DNA of 64,000 bases from Subdoligranulum variabile (lineage in GTDB: Bacteria > Bacillota > Clostridia > Oscillospirales > Ruminococcaceae), in NCBI GenBank assembly GCA_004552305.1, contig SFOX01000005.1, forward strand, positions 1 through 64,000. The letters are read 5' to 3'. The notes below the pieces were generated by a model that saw only the letters and a list, made by a program, of their open reading frames with translations, made no database searches and had not been told where the DNA came from. Below, piece by piece: positions 1 to 8,221 of the stretch (position 1 is the first letter of the stretch; each line of letters begins with the position of its first letter). A program made the position numbers and the translations under genes.

Positions 1-75
1 ACACCGAAGCTGGCGGCGATCCTGCGCCGGTGGGAAAGCGCGCTTTACAACGAAAAAATCTGTGGTAGAATTTGA
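1..75 (+). CDS. Possible 3' end of an upstream gene
   Basis: Frame 1 is open from the left edge to a TGA at 73-75 and would encode a basic tail of 24 residues. It may be the end of a gene that starts outside the window, but the fragment is too short to assign a family. A chance open frame is also possible, and the putative promoter of the next gene lies inside it. Confidence 0.25.
   Translation, partial: TPKLAAILRRWESALYNEKICGRI
44..71 (+). promoter_or_regulatory. Putative sigma-A promoter of the GIY-YIG gene
   Basis: TTTACA (44-49), a 16-bp spacer and TAGAAT (66-71) precede the start codon at 105. Both hexamers are near consensus, but the assignment is by eye only. Confidence 0.4.
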
Positions 76-104
76 AATGGAGAACAAAATAAGGAGGGGC
101 TTCC

Positions 105-962
105 ATGGCAATTTTGAACTTTTCCGATGTGCTTAAAAATGTAGGGCTTGACCCGAAAGATGTCAAGCTGATCCGGCATGCATTATCTGACGAACGTTTC
201 AGAGAATGTTATAAAGCCGGTATGGCGCATGAATATACACAGCACCAAAAAGACGGGTTCAGCAAAGGATATTCCTACTGGATCACATTCATCAGCGATG
301 GCGGTACATACGCGAGACTGCACTCTTGTTATCGTGTCAATGGTTCTGTGCCTGATACACCGGATGTATGCCCTGCCGGATTACCTGACTGTGAAGCCAC
401 GGAATACCGTGGCGAAATGGCGTTTTTTGATTTGCAATATGTGGATTTGCTGAAAGAGTACGAGGGAAAGCTGGTGATTGACTGGGGCGGGTCAGCTCGG
501 ATGTGGCATCAAAAAGCTACCACCGAAAAGCCCATCGTGGCAATTGAGTCAAAGAACCAGAAGCCTTTTGTGGGATTTGAAAATCTTATTCTATCCTTCG
601 ATGAACTAAAAGAAGTTGTCGAAAACGATACGGACTATAAGCTGTGGCAGGCGGCCATGGCTGCGGTCAATGCGGTCTATCTGATTGTGGACACCAAGGC
701 GGGAGACAGATATGTCGGCTCGACCTATGGCTATGACGGCCTACTGGGGCGTTGGTCTGTCTACGTCGCTACGGGCGGTCACGGAAACAACAAGGGAATG
801 ATCAGCCACTTGAAGTCTGTAAATCATAGTTGCCACGATTTGCAGTTTTCAGTGTTGCAGGTTTTGTCCAAGGCACTTCCAGACAATCAAATCATTGATG
901 CAGAGGCCCTTTGGAAGAAAAAGCTGCTGACCTATGAACCATTCGGAATGAATCAGAACTAA
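105..962 (+). CDS. GIY-YIG nuclease family protein
   Basis: The 285-residue protein has a GIY-YIG-like fold at its C-terminus. VYLI (191-194) stands for the first tripeptide and YVG (203-205) for the second; an arginine follows in LLGRW (216), the NN pair in GHGNN lies at 228-229, and a glutamate at 268 could be the metal ligand. Residues 1-185 match no domain I recognise. The family cuts DNA with one divalent metal; the target is unknown here. The ATG is preceded by a strong AAGGAGGGG site. The gene stands alone, and its lower GC than the neighbours hints at acquisition. It could be a restriction-like, homing-like or defence nuclease. Confidence 0.7.
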   Translation: MAILNFSDVLKNVGLDPKDVKLIRHALSDERFRECYKAGMAHEYTQHQKDGFSKGYSYWITFISDGGTYARLHSCYRVNGSVPDTPDVCPAGLPDCEATEYRGEMAFFDLQYVDLLKEYEGKLVIDWGGSARMWHQKATTEKPIVAIESKNQKPFVGFENLILSFDELKEVVENDTDYKLWQAAMAAVNAVYLIVDTKAGDRYVGSTYGYDGLLGRWSVYVATGGHGNNKGMISHLKSVNHSCHDLQFSVLQVLSKALPDNQIIDAEALWKKKLLTYEPFGMNQN

Positions 963-1130
963 TCTTCCTTGCAGTATCCTCTGGATAATACATAGCTCTC
1001 ACTTTCCTTTGGCAAAGCGACTGTTTCAGCCCGCTTTTCAAGTAGGGCGGCAAATCCCATCAAGCGCCCTCCGAAAGACGCGTGACGGCAAAAAATCAGC
1101 CATAATCAACCTTTAAAACAGCAAAAAAGC

Positions 1131-1168
1131 AAAGGGGCATGTGTCTTAACGGCACATACCCCTTTTTG
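1131..1168. terminator. Bidirectional intrinsic terminator
   Basis: AAAGGGG-C-ATGTG pairs with CACAT-A-CCCCTTT around a 9-nt loop. A T-run follows on the plus strand, and a T-rich stretch follows on the minus strand. It can serve both the GIY-YIG gene and ung. Confidence 0.6.
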
Positions 1169-1225
1169 TCAGCAATCCTTGTCCGGCAACTGCCATATTA
1201 TTTGTTTCGTGAAACCTGTTTTATG

Positions 1226-1252
1226 GCGCAGCCCCGGCGGGCTGCGCTTTTT
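1226..1252 (+). terminator. Second terminator-like hairpin
   Basis: GCGCAGCCC pairs with GGGCTGCGC around a 4-nt loop and is followed by TTTTT. It reads in the plus direction towards the 3' end of ung and so would insulate ung from plus-strand read-through. Confidence 0.45.
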
Positions 1253-1282
1253 GCATAAGCGGACACGGAAAATGCCCGGCAC

Positions 1283-1984
1283 TTACACCTGCCAACGGAT
1301 CTCCGGCTGCCCGTTGTCCTGCAAAAAATCGTTGATCTTGCCAAACGGGTCAGACCCGAAAAACCCGCGGTACGCCGAAAGCGGGCTGGGATGCGCCGAT
1401 TCCAGCACCAGCACCGGGCGGTGTGCGGCGGCTGCCGTAAAAATCGGCGCGTATTGCTGCGCGGGCTTGCCCCACAAAACGGCGGCGACCGGGGTGTCGG
1501 CACAGGCAAGGGCGTATTCCAGCGCGGCGCGGGTAAAGGTTTCCCACCCGTGCTTGGCGTGGGCGAAGGCTGCGCCCTGCTCCACCGTCAGCACGGTGTT
1601 CAAAAGCAGCACGCCCTGCGCCGCCCACGGTGTTAAATCGGTGGAAACAGCGCAGCCCTCGCCGTACACCGAGGCAAGCTCCTTGAAAATATTGCGCAAA
1701 CTCGGCGGTGCCTTGCAGCCCTCCGGTACCGAAAATGCCAGCCCCATAGCCTGCCCCGGCTCGTGGTAGGGGTCCTGCCCCAGGATCACCGCGCGGACCT
1801 TGTCCGGCGCACAGGCGCGGAACGCCGCAAAGATGTTTTCCGGCGCGGGGTACACGGTGGTGCGCTCGGCGGCGGCGGTCACAAAGGCGTCCAGCTCGGC
1901 AAAATAGGGCAGGGCGCGCTGGGCATCCAAAAAAGGCTGCCAGCCGCCGGCGGGCAGGGCATCCAGCTGTTGGGTCAAAAGCAT
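1283..1984 (-). CDS. ung: Uracil-DNA glycosylase (family 1)
   Basis: Ung removes uracil from DNA by hydrolysing the N-glycosidic bond, the first step of base-excision repair. The 233-residue protein carries the water-activating motif GQDPYH (69-74), the LLLNTVLTV segment (126-134) and the DNA-intercalation motif HPSPLS (198-203), which together define family 1. The length matches the family. I chose the ATG at 1984 because a GGGAGG site lies just upstream; longer readings to 2095 would run into the divergent promoter. The gene is monocistronic and convergent with the GIY-YIG gene. Confidence 0.95.
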   Translation of the reverse strand: MLLTQQLDALPAGGWQPFLDAQRALPYFAELDAFVTAAAERTTVYPAPENIFAAFRACAPDKVRAVILGQDPYHEPGQAMGLAFSVPEGCKAPPSLRNIFKELASVYGEGCAVSTDLTPWAAQGVLLLNTVLTVEQGAAFAHAKHGWETFTRAALEYALACADTPVAAVLWGKPAQQYAPIFTAAAAHRPVLVLESAHPSPLSAYRGFFGSDPFGKINDFLQDNGQPEIRWQV

Positions 1985-2039
1985 ACAAAACCTCCCGGAA
2001 GTCGTCATTTTATTCCAGTATACCACACCGCGCCGGGGC

Positions 2040-2068
2040 TTGCAATGTGCAGCAAAAAGAGGTATAAT
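2040..2068 (+). promoter_or_regulatory. Sigma-A promoter of the lipoprotein gene
   Basis: TTGCAA (2040-2045), a 17-bp spacer and a perfect TATAAT (2063-2068) lie about 55 bp before the start codon at 2124. Confidence 0.75.
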
Positions 2069-2123
2069 AAAATACATTGGCGGCACGCGCCGCACAACTT
2101 ACTGTAAAGGGAGAACCGATTCT

Positions 2124-3272
2124 ATGCGTTCTATCAAAACCAAAGGCTTCAGCCTGATTTTGGCGGGCAGTATGCTGCTTGCCTTGGCGGGCTGCAATAT
2201 GAGCGCCCCGTCCACCGTGGGCAATATAGGCGGGGTCGAGATCCCGTCCGGTCTGTACCTGCTGATGCAGTACAACGCCTACAACACCGCCGCCTCCAAC
2301 GCGACCCTGCCGGAGGGTAAAAAATCCAGCGATGTCAGCGCCGTGCTGAAAGCTGAATGCACCGGCACCATCGGGGATGAGGAAGTCACCGCCACCGGTG
2401 CCGAGTACATCCAGAAGCTGACCGACCGCTCGGTGGATTATTACGCCGCCGTAGAAAAAACCTTTGCGGAGCTTGGCGGCGAATTGGATGCCGACACGCT
2501 GGATAGCGTCACCACCAATGCCGACAGCATGTGGGAGTCCAACGGCAAGCTGTATGAGGCAAACGGTATCGGTCGTTCCACCGTTGAAAATTACCTGCTC
2601 AATGCCCAGAAAGCCAAGAAAATTCTGGAGATGACCTACGGCGAAAACGGCACCACCCCCGTCACCGAGAGCGAGTACAAAAATTACATTGCCGACAACT
2701 GCTATTATATCGAGAGCGTGCAGCTGCCGCTGATCAACTACACAAGCTACACCGCCGCCACCGAGGAGCAGAAAGCCGCCATTGAGGAGATCGCCGAAGC
2801 CTGCCGCAAGGATTTGAGCGAAAAGACCCTTGGCGAAGGTGCCGCCGCCAGTCAGGTTTACACCGCTGCCATGACCTACGCCCCGCAGGCGATGCAGGCG
2901 ATGGGCGGCACGATGGAGTCCTCTCAGGCTGTGTATTACGGTGCCAGCCAGCTGTTCACCCCCAGCGCCCTTTCCGGCTATGCCAACAGCGAGGACGGCA
3001 CCAACAAGCTGACCGACCCGCTGGATGCCGCCCAGCCCGGCGAGTGGATCACCATTGACCTCGGCAGCTCGATTCTGGTTGCCCGCCGTCTGGACCCCTT
3101 GAGCACCGGCGCTTCCGTCAGCGACTTGGTCAAGGGCTACGACCTGCTGACCGCCATGAAGAGCAGCGATATGCAAAACGAGATGTACGCCGCAGGCGCT
3201 GCGCTCGAACACAATTTGGATGCCTCGGCCATCAAGACCTATGCAGCCTCCAAAATTAAAAAGAACGTCTGA
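2124..3272 (+). CDS. PrsA/SurA-like lipoprotein
   Basis: This 382-residue protein has a lipoprotein signal peptide: KTK, a hydrophobic core, then lipobox LALAGC with the lipidated cysteine at 24. The segment after it (VGNIGGVEIPSGLYLL) resembles the N-terminal chaperone region of PrsA/SurA foldases common in Clostridia, and the rest is acidic and helix-rich. I cannot see a clear parvulin active site, so catalysis is unproven. It probably works outside the membrane in folding secreted proteins. The ATG at 2124 has an AAGGGAGA site. It is transcribed alone between a near-consensus promoter and a strong terminator. Confidence 0.65.
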   Translation: MRSIKTKGFSLILAGSMLLALAGCNMSAPSTVGNIGGVEIPSGLYLLMQYNAYNTAASNATLPEGKKSSDVSAVLKAECTGTIGDEEVTATGAEYIQKLTDRSVDYYAAVEKTFAELGGELDADTLDSVTTNADSMWESNGKLYEANGIGRSTVENYLLNAQKAKKILEMTYGENGTTPVTESEYKNYIADNCYYIESVQLPLINYTSYTAATEEQKAAIEEIAEACRKDLSEKTLGEGAAASQVYTAAMTYAPQAMQAMGGTMESSQAVYYGASQLFTPSALSGYANSEDGTNKLTDPLDAAQPGEWITIDLGSSILVARRLDPLSTGASVSDLVKGYDLLTAMKSSDMQNEMYAAGAALEHNLDASAIKTYAASKIKKNV

Positions 3273-3291
3273 TTTTACCGCAAAACACATC

Positions 3292-3327
3292 AGCCGGGAG
3301 CATTATCCAATGCCCCCGGCTTTTTTT
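3292..3327 (+). terminator. Intrinsic terminator after the lipoprotein gene
   Basis: AGCCGGG-A-GCATT pairs with AATGC-C-CCCGGCT around a 4-nt loop, followed by seven T residues. Confidence 0.85.
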
Positions 3328-3365
3328 GAATCTGTTTCAATCTGCAAGAAAAGAGGAACGCACCT

Positions 3366-4238
3366 ATGACAAAAAACAAGTGGGTCAACCTTCTGCTGGA
3401 AGCCGTCGGCTGCTTTATTTCCGCACTGGGCATTTACAGCTTTGCCGTGGCGGCGGGCGTGCCGGTCACCGGTGTTACGGGCATCTGTGCCATTTTCTAC
3501 CGCCTGTTCGGGCTGCCCATCGGCGTTGCCACCATTGCGCTGAACATCCCCATTGTGCTGTTCAGCTATAAAAAACTCGGTCGTGCGTTCTTTTTGCGCA
3601 GCCTGTTCTGTATGGTTATGTTTGCCGTCTACACCGATACCATTCTGCCGCACTTGCCCATCTACCAGGGGGACCGCCTGCTGGCGACCATCTGCGGCGG
3701 CGTGATCGGCGGTATCGGCGATGCGCTGATCTATATGCAGAACGCCAGCACCGGCGGCTTGGACTTTGTCACTATGGCCATCAAGGTCAAGCACCCGCAC
3801 CTGCCCTTCGGCAACCTGACCTTTGCGGCAGCGCTGGCGGTCATCGTGCTGAACGGTGTGGTTTTCCACGACGTGGACTCGGTCATTTACGGTCTGCTGT
3901 TCAACTACTTGACGGCGGCGGTCATCAACAAGGTGATGTTCGGTTTTGCGTCCTCGATGCTGGCGCTCATCGTCACCGACGACGGCAAGGCCGCCTGTGA
4001 GGAAATCGATCGTGTGGCGGATCGCGGCTCCACCATTCTGCACGGGCAGGGCGGCTTCAACGGCGACCCCAAGGATGTTGTGCTGTGCGCCTGCTCCAAC
4101 AAGCAGCTGTACGAAATCGAGCAGGCGATGAAGCAGCTTGACCCCGGTTGCTTCATCATTATGCTGCAATCCAACGAGGTTCACGGCGAGGGGTTCCGCC
4201 GTTTGGAGTTGGGCAAAACCGAGGAAAAAAAGGCGTAA
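3366..4238 (+). CDS. YitT family membrane protein
   Basis: The 290-residue protein has the YitT architecture. About five hydrophobic helices occupy residues 8-190 (including a GVPVTGVTGI stretch and the TGGLDF motif), and a soluble C-terminal DUF2179 domain (from about 200) contains HGQGGF. The family is widespread in Firmicutes; its substrate is not established, and transport is the usual assumption. An AAAGAGGAACG site precedes the ATG. No separate promoter was recognised after the upstream terminator, so one in 3328-3360 must be assumed. It converges on the ThrE genes. Confidence 0.85.
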   Translation: MTKNKWVNLLLEAVGCFISALGIYSFAVAAGVPVTGVTGICAIFYRLFGLPIGVATIALNIPIVLFSYKKLGRAFFLRSLFCMVMFAVYTDTILPHLPIYQGDRLLATICGGVIGGIGDALIYMQNASTGGLDFVTMAIKVKHPHLPFGNLTFAAALAVIVLNGVVFHDVDSVIYGLLFNYLTAAVINKVMFGFASSMLALIVTDDGKAACEEIDRVADRGSTILHGQGGFNGDPKDVVLCACSNKQLYEIEQAMKQLDPGCFIIMLQSNEVHGEGFRRLELGKTEEKKA

Positions 4239-4257
4239 CCGCGCCCCGCATAAAATA

Positions 4258-4296
4258 AAAAGTTCCCGAAGCCATCGGCTTCGGGAACTTTTGTTT
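4258..4296. terminator. Bidirectional terminator between yitT and the thrE genes
   Basis: An almost perfect palindrome AAAAGTTCCCGAAGCC / GGCTTCGGGAACTTTT with a 3-nt loop is flanked by A-rich and T-rich ends. It can stop both the yitT transcript and the long minus-strand nonulosonate operon. Confidence 0.85.
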
Positions 4297-4302
4297 TACT
4301 AT

Positions 4303-4761
4303 TTATTTTTGCGTAGAATGGTTCTGCGGCAAAGGGACACTGCACACCAGCGCAATGCCCAAGGCCAGCATCAAGGCAATTTTCAGCGTTTCTACGCCCG
4401 CATTGGCAAACAGGGCGCGGTCGTCCTGCAAAAAATAATAGGCGGTGTTGTAGATGCCCGCGCCGGGTACCAGCGGAAAAATCCCGCTGAGCAAAAACAC
4501 CGTAAGGGGTGCCTTGTGGCGTATCGCAAAGGCGCGCGCCAGCGCCGTCAGCGGCAGGGTGGCAACCAGCACCGAAACCGGGGCGCTGCATTGCAGCAGG
4601 TTCAGGCACAGCAGGTAGACGATCCAGCCCACCGCGCCGGTCAGCCCGCAGGCAAGGTAATGCCGCCGCGGCACATGAAAGCTAATGCCAAAGCTGACCA
4701 CCGAAATCACTGCCACCACAAAATGGCACAGGTAATGCAGCAGGGCAGCGGGCAGGCTCAT
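4303..4761 (-). CDS. Threonine/serine exporter, small subunit (ThrE C-terminal half)
   Basis: This 152-residue, four-to-five-helix membrane protein matches the DUF3815 half of ThrE exporters. It has an LRHK-like basic loop and an FPLVPGAGIYNT motif near residue 97. In Corynebacterium, ThrE exports threonine and serine; in many Firmicutes the protein is split in two, as here. The start overlaps the large-subunit stop by 4 bp (ATGA), implying translational coupling and a 1:1 complex. It is the last gene of the nonulosonate operon, followed by a strong terminator. Confidence 0.85.
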   Translation of the reverse strand: MSLPAALLHYLCHFVVAVISVVSFGISFHVPRRHYLACGLTGAVGWIVYLLCLNLLQCSAPVSVLVATLPLTALARAFAIRHKAPLTVFLLSGIFPLVPGAGIYNTAYYFLQDDRALFANAGVETLKIALMLALGIALVCSVPLPQNHSTQK

Positions 4762-5534
4762 ACCGTCACCCCCAATCCCCGGGCGGCAAGCCACGCTATG
4801 GCAACGCCGCAGGCAATGCTGCCCGCAACCAGCACGGCATCCAGCAGCCGGATCGAGCCGGAAAGATAATCGGCGTTCAAAATATCGCGGATGCCCATCG
4901 TCAGGGCAACGCCGGGGGTCAACACCATCAACGCGCCGATAATGGCAAAGTTGACCTGCAGCCCCGGCAAAAGCAACAGGCGCATCGAAATGGCGCAAGC
5001 CGTGACAACGACAGCCGCCACAATGATGGTGAAAATGCGGTTGATCTTGTGGGCAGAAAGCTGCTGCGAAACCACCACTTCCAGATAGCCCGCTATACCC
5101 GCCACCAGCGCCTCCGCCAGCCCGCCGCCAAACAGATAGCCAAAGCAGGCGGCACCCGCCGCACCCGCCAACCGCAGCACACGGGGCGGGGCAGGGGGCA
5201 GGGCGCGGGCGTCCTGCAGACGCTGCTCTGCCTCATCCAGGTTCAGTTTTCCGGCTGCCAGCTCGCGGGAAAGCTCGTTCACCGCCTCCACACGCCCCAG
5301 ATGGATGGAAACCAGCGGCACATGGCGGGTCAGCGACTCGCTGGAATCGGGGCTGCGCGCCGAGGCAAAAATGCCGTTGGTCAGTACATACACGTTAAAA
5401 TCTTCTATGCCGAGGCTTCTTGCCATAATTTCCATCGTCTGCTGCACGCGGAACACCTCGCTGCCGTTTTCCAGCAGGGTCTGCCCGGCGTCCAGCACCA
5501 AGGTCAGTGAGCGCGTAAACAGAACCTTATCCAC
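4758..5534 (-). CDS. Threonine/serine exporter, large subunit (ThrE N-terminal half, DUF1212)
   Basis: The 258-residue protein has a soluble N-terminal part (about 1-110) with the ENGSEVFRVQ and YVLTNGIFAS motifs typical of DUF1212, then five or so membrane helices. I set the start at the GTG at 5534. A GGGAGA site lies six bases upstream, and this start overlaps the stop of the CMP-sugar synthetase gene by 8 bp. A longer reading from 5591 would overlap that gene by over 60 bp. It pairs with the small subunit to form the exporter. Why an amino-acid exporter sits in a sugar operon is unclear. Confidence 0.85.
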   Translation of the reverse strand: MDKVLFTRSLTLVLDAGQTLLENGSEVFRVQQTMEIMARSLGIEDFNVYVLTNGIFASARSPDSSESLTRHVPLVSIHLGRVEAVNELSRELAAGKLNLDEAEQRLQDARALPPAPPRVLRLAGAAGAACFGYLFGGGLAEALVAGIAGYLEVVVSQQLSAHKINRIFTIIVAAVVVTACAISMRLLLLPGLQVNFAIIGALMVLTPGVALTMGIRDILNADYLSGSIRLLDAVLVAGSIACGVAIAWLAARGLGVTV

Positions 5535-6288
5535 GAATATTCTCCCGTACAGCGTTAAATTCCGGGTAATGGGCGTACAGATGGTCGGCAATGGCCTCCA
5601 TCAGCAGGTAGTCATGCTCCGAGTCGATGTCGATGATGCCGGTGTCCATCATAACGCTGATGCCGATCTTGCCGCGCCAGAGGATGCCGTCGGTGTTGTT
5701 GACCAAAAAGTCGCGCTTAAAGACGTAAATCGACGCATTGACGTCATAAACATCGGGTGCCTGCTGGCGCCCGGTGAACTCGCTCTTGCAGACGCACTCC
5801 ACATGGTCGTCGACGGTCTTGACCATATTGAACCACGGGTTGCGGCGTGCCTCGCAGACGCTGAAGATCAGATCCAGATCCTGCCGCTGCTGCATGGCGG
5901 CAAAGGCATTCTCGATGTCGGCGGCGGTGCGCAGCGGGCTGGTGATGTCCAGATCCATATGCCAGTCGTAGGGCTGCCCGGCACGCTGCTCCATGCGGCG
6001 CAGGCTGTCCTGATACACCGCCATTTTGGGTACGCGGTCGCCGCCCAGCTCCGCGCCGCGCGGCAGATACACGACCTCCGGGTACTGCGCCAGCACCAGC
6101 TGCGCCAAGTCCTCGCTGTCGGTGTTCAGGGCAATGTCCACCGTCAATTCGGGGTGGTTTTTGACAAACAATTCGGCAGCGCTCAGCGAATAGTACACCA
6201 GCGGCTTGCCGCAGAAAACCTTCAGATTTTTGTTTTTAAAGCCCTTGCTGCCTGCGCGCCCGCAGATGGTGATCAACAAACGGTTCAT
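5527..6288 (-). CDS. CMP-nonulosonate synthetase (NeuA/LegF/PtmB-like)
   Basis: Members of this family activate nonulosonic acids with CTP to give CMP-sugars for transfer. The 253-residue protein opens with ITICGRAGSKGFKNKN (residues 7-22), the nucleotide-binding loop of acylneuraminate cytidylyltransferases, and keeps LDITSPLRT (~113-121) and the acidic metal site DSEHDY near the C-terminus. With neuB, a neuC/legG homologue, a ptmE homologue and a legC-type aminotransferase in the same operon, the product is more likely CMP-legionaminate or a relative than CMP-sialate. The gap to the upstream oxidoreductase is one base. Confidence 0.88.
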   Translation of the reverse strand: MNRLLITICGRAGSKGFKNKNLKVFCGKPLVYYSLSAAELFVKNHPELTVDIALNTDSEDLAQLVLAQYPEVVYLPRGAELGGDRVPKMAVYQDSLRRMEQRAGQPYDWHMDLDITSPLRTAADIENAFAAMQQRQDLDLIFSVCEARRNPWFNMVKTVDDHVECVCKSEFTGRQQAPDVYDVNASIYVFKRDFLVNNTDGILWRGKIGISVMMDTGIIDIDSEHDYLLMEAIADHLYAHYPEFNAVRENIRG

Positions 6289-6289
6289 A

Positions 6290-7237
6290 TTACAGTTCCC
6301 CCAATGTCAGTTTCAAAATTTGCAGCGCCAGCGCGGGCGGGTTGCAGCTGGTGCGCTCCTCGCCCAAGGCGTAGTCCACAAAATAGTCCATCTCGCGCTC
6401 GTAGCGGCGGTTGACGTCCTCCTCGTAATGCTCCACGGTGCCGTCGGGCAGGGTCAGCGTGCCGGCGCCAAAATCCGCCAGACAGCTGCCGTCCGGGCAG
6501 AAAAGCTCCAGCTTGCGGCGGTAGCCGCGCCCGAAATAATCCAGATGCACCTCCGCCAGAAGATGGGGGTAGCGGGCAATATACATCGAAATATCGTCGG
6601 AATCAATTTCCAACTCCGAGTAATGCCCCTTGAAATTGTACAGCTTTTCCGGTATGCCGAACAGGTCCGCCAGATAATCCCACTCGTGGATCAGGTCAAT
6701 GGTCACGCCGCCGCCCAGCGCCTTGCGGGCGCTGTACACCGTGCGGTAATCCACACCGGGACGCCAGTCGGGCAGGTAGCTGGAGCAGATGACCCGCGCA
6801 CAGTAGGGGTGCAGGTCGGGCAGGCGCTCTTTGACAGCCTGCATAACGCCGCACCAGCGCATGGGTGCCGCCACATACGCCTTTTGCCCCACCGGCAGAT
6901 AGTCGGCGGGGTCAAGGTGGGTCTGCTCGGCAGAAAACAACGGTTTTTCGATAAAAAGCGCTTCACCACGCCCGTACACCGTGCGCAGGGCATCGGCGTG
7001 CAGGCTGGTGGGGTTGGTGATAAAAATCAAATCATAACGGGGTGCAGCGTCGCGGATGTCGGCAAACTGGCGGTGCAGCAGCGCGGCAACGCCGTCCCGC
7101 AGGGGACGCGCCGGGTCGCTGCGCAAAGCGTCAGCCTGCAGCGTCCAGCCGCGGTCAGCGCAAAGGTTGGCAAGGTTTTTCAAATGCCGGGTGCCGATGG
7201 AACCCAGCCCCACAAACAGGGCGGTCAATGTACGCAT
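6290..7237 (-). CDS. Gfo/Idh/MocA family oxidoreductase (PtmF-like)
   Basis: The 315-residue NAD(P)-dependent dehydrogenase has an N-terminal Rossmann fold (ALFVGLGSIGTRHLKNL, 6-22), the EKP motif of the family in LFIEKPLF near residue 95, and a C-terminal alpha/beta domain with GGGVTIDLIHEWDYL carrying the usual acidic/histidine active-site residues. In the Campylobacter legionaminate cluster a homologue, PtmF, takes part in making the amino-sugar precursor; that role is transferred by context only. It lies 9 bp after a second, related oxidoreductase. Confidence 0.8.
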   Translation of the reverse strand: MRTLTALFVGLGSIGTRHLKNLANLCADRGWTLQADALRSDPARPLRDGVAALLHRQFADIRDAAPRYDLIFITNPTSLHADALRTVYGRGEALFIEKPLFSAEQTHLDPADYLPVGQKAYVAAPMRWCGVMQAVKERLPDLHPYCARVICSSYLPDWRPGVDYRTVYSARKALGGGVTIDLIHEWDYLADLFGIPEKLYNFKGHYSELEIDSDDISMYIARYPHLLAEVHLDYFGRGYRRKLELFCPDGSCLADFGAGTLTLPDGTVEHYEEDVNRRYEREMDYFVDYALGEERTSCNPPALALQILKLTLGEL

Positions 7238-7246
7238 AGCTCCCCC

Positions 7247-8221
7247 TTATGCCTGCTCGATCTTGTCCATCAGGGCAATGGCGGCAAGGTCCTTTTCAAA
7301 GCTCCAGCGGGGCGCTTCGCTGCCCTGCAGAACGCCGAAAAAGTTCGTCAGTTCGTCCACATAGGCGTTTTCGACAATGTTGTCGCTGTAGCGGCTGTCA
7401 TGCTCAAAGCTTGTGTAGGTGTCCACAAACTGCTTGTCGCCGTCGCGGAACTCGTACAGCGCCTTGGGGTTGCCCTCCCAGAAAAGGTGCAGCCCATCGC
7501 CGAAGCACTCAAAGCTGCGCACCGCCTTGCGGCTGACCACGTCGGCAGCCAGCACGCCCTGCACGCCGTTTTTGTGGCGCAGCAGCAGAGTCACGCAATC
7601 GGGGTAGGGCAGCCCCAGGTCGCTGAGGGTGTCCTTCATCACGGTGACGGATTCCACCTCGCCGAAGGCGTCCAGCAGCCACGGCAGATCAATGCCGAAA
7701 ATCTCGCGTACGCCGCCGGTGCGCACGTTGCCGACAAAGAAATTTTTGTAGTTTTCCCACGGGTGCCAGTCGGGCAGATACTGCCCGATGTGGTAGATGT
7801 AATGCACCGGCTTGCCGAACTGCTGCACCTGTGCTTTGATGTACTGCGTTTCGCGGCGGTACAGCATGGTGCTGGACAAAAACAGCGGCAGGTTTTTGGC
7901 GGCAGCCTTTGCCATATTTTCGGTGTAGCCGTCGCTGACAAGGTTCAGCTCGGTAAAAACGGGCAGACCGCAGTCCAGCAATTCGCTGATAATGGCGGCG
8001 TGGGTCAGCGGTGCGGTGCAGACAAGGGCGGCATCGGGGTGCAGCGCGGCAGCCTCGGCGATGGTGGCGCAGGTTTCGTCCGCCAGCTGCAGCTCGGCAG
8101 CCTCTTTGCGGCGGGATTCCGCAGTATCCACGCCGATAATTTGCGTGGCAGCGTCAATTCCTTTGCACAGGCGGGCGCGGCGCTTGCCCATGCTGCCCAA
8201 ACCGACGATCAAAAGTTTCAT
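7247..8221 (-). CDS. Gfo/Idh/MocA family oxidoreductase (second)
   Basis: This 324-residue protein is a second Rossmann oxidoreductase (LLIVGLGSMGKRRARLCKG at the N-terminus). In place of the usual EKP it reads TELNLVS near residue 91, a noticeable change at a motif that normally positions the nicotinamide and substrate. Central residues include GGVREIFGIDLPWLLDAFG. It overlaps the neuC/legG gene by 4 bp. Two such enzymes in one nonulosonate operon suggest an extra oxidation or reduction of the sugar or its precursor. The exact reaction cannot be read from the sequence. Confidence 0.75.
   Translation of the reverse strand: MKLLIVGLGSMGKRRARLCKGIDAATQIIGVDTAESRRKEAAELQLADETCATIAEAAALHPDAALVCTAPLTHAAIISELLDCGLPVFTELNLVSDGYTENMAKAAAKNLPLFLSSTMLYRRETQYIKAQVQQFGKPVHYIYHIGQYLPDWHPWENYKNFFVGNVRTGGVREIFGIDLPWLLDAFGEVESVTVMKDTLSDLGLPYPDCVTLLLRHKNGVQGVLAADVVSRKAVRSFECFGDGLHLFWEGNPKALYEFRDGDKQFVDTYTSFEHDSRYSDNIVENAYVDELTNFFGVLQGSEAPRWSFEKDLAAIALMDKIEQA

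Larger units (their letters stand above)
963..1282. other. Gene-free gap between convergent genes
   Basis: This 320-bp stretch lies between the 3' ends of the GIY-YIG gene and ung. It holds two terminator-like hairpins (1131-1168 and 1226-1252) and no supported coding sequence. The GTTTC/GAAAC palindrome near 1203-1216 resembles parS but lacks its two central bases. Confidence 0.6.

Noticed and set aside
1203..1216. parS-like palindrome (TGTTTC/GTGAAAC)
   Set aside because: It lacks the two central bases of the parS consensus, and no parA/parB genes are near; a chance palindrome is likelier.
2010..3290. Large minus-strand frame opposite the lipoprotein gene
   Set aside because: It has no ribosome site or recognisable motif. 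The plus-strand gene has a promoter, signal peptide and terminator.
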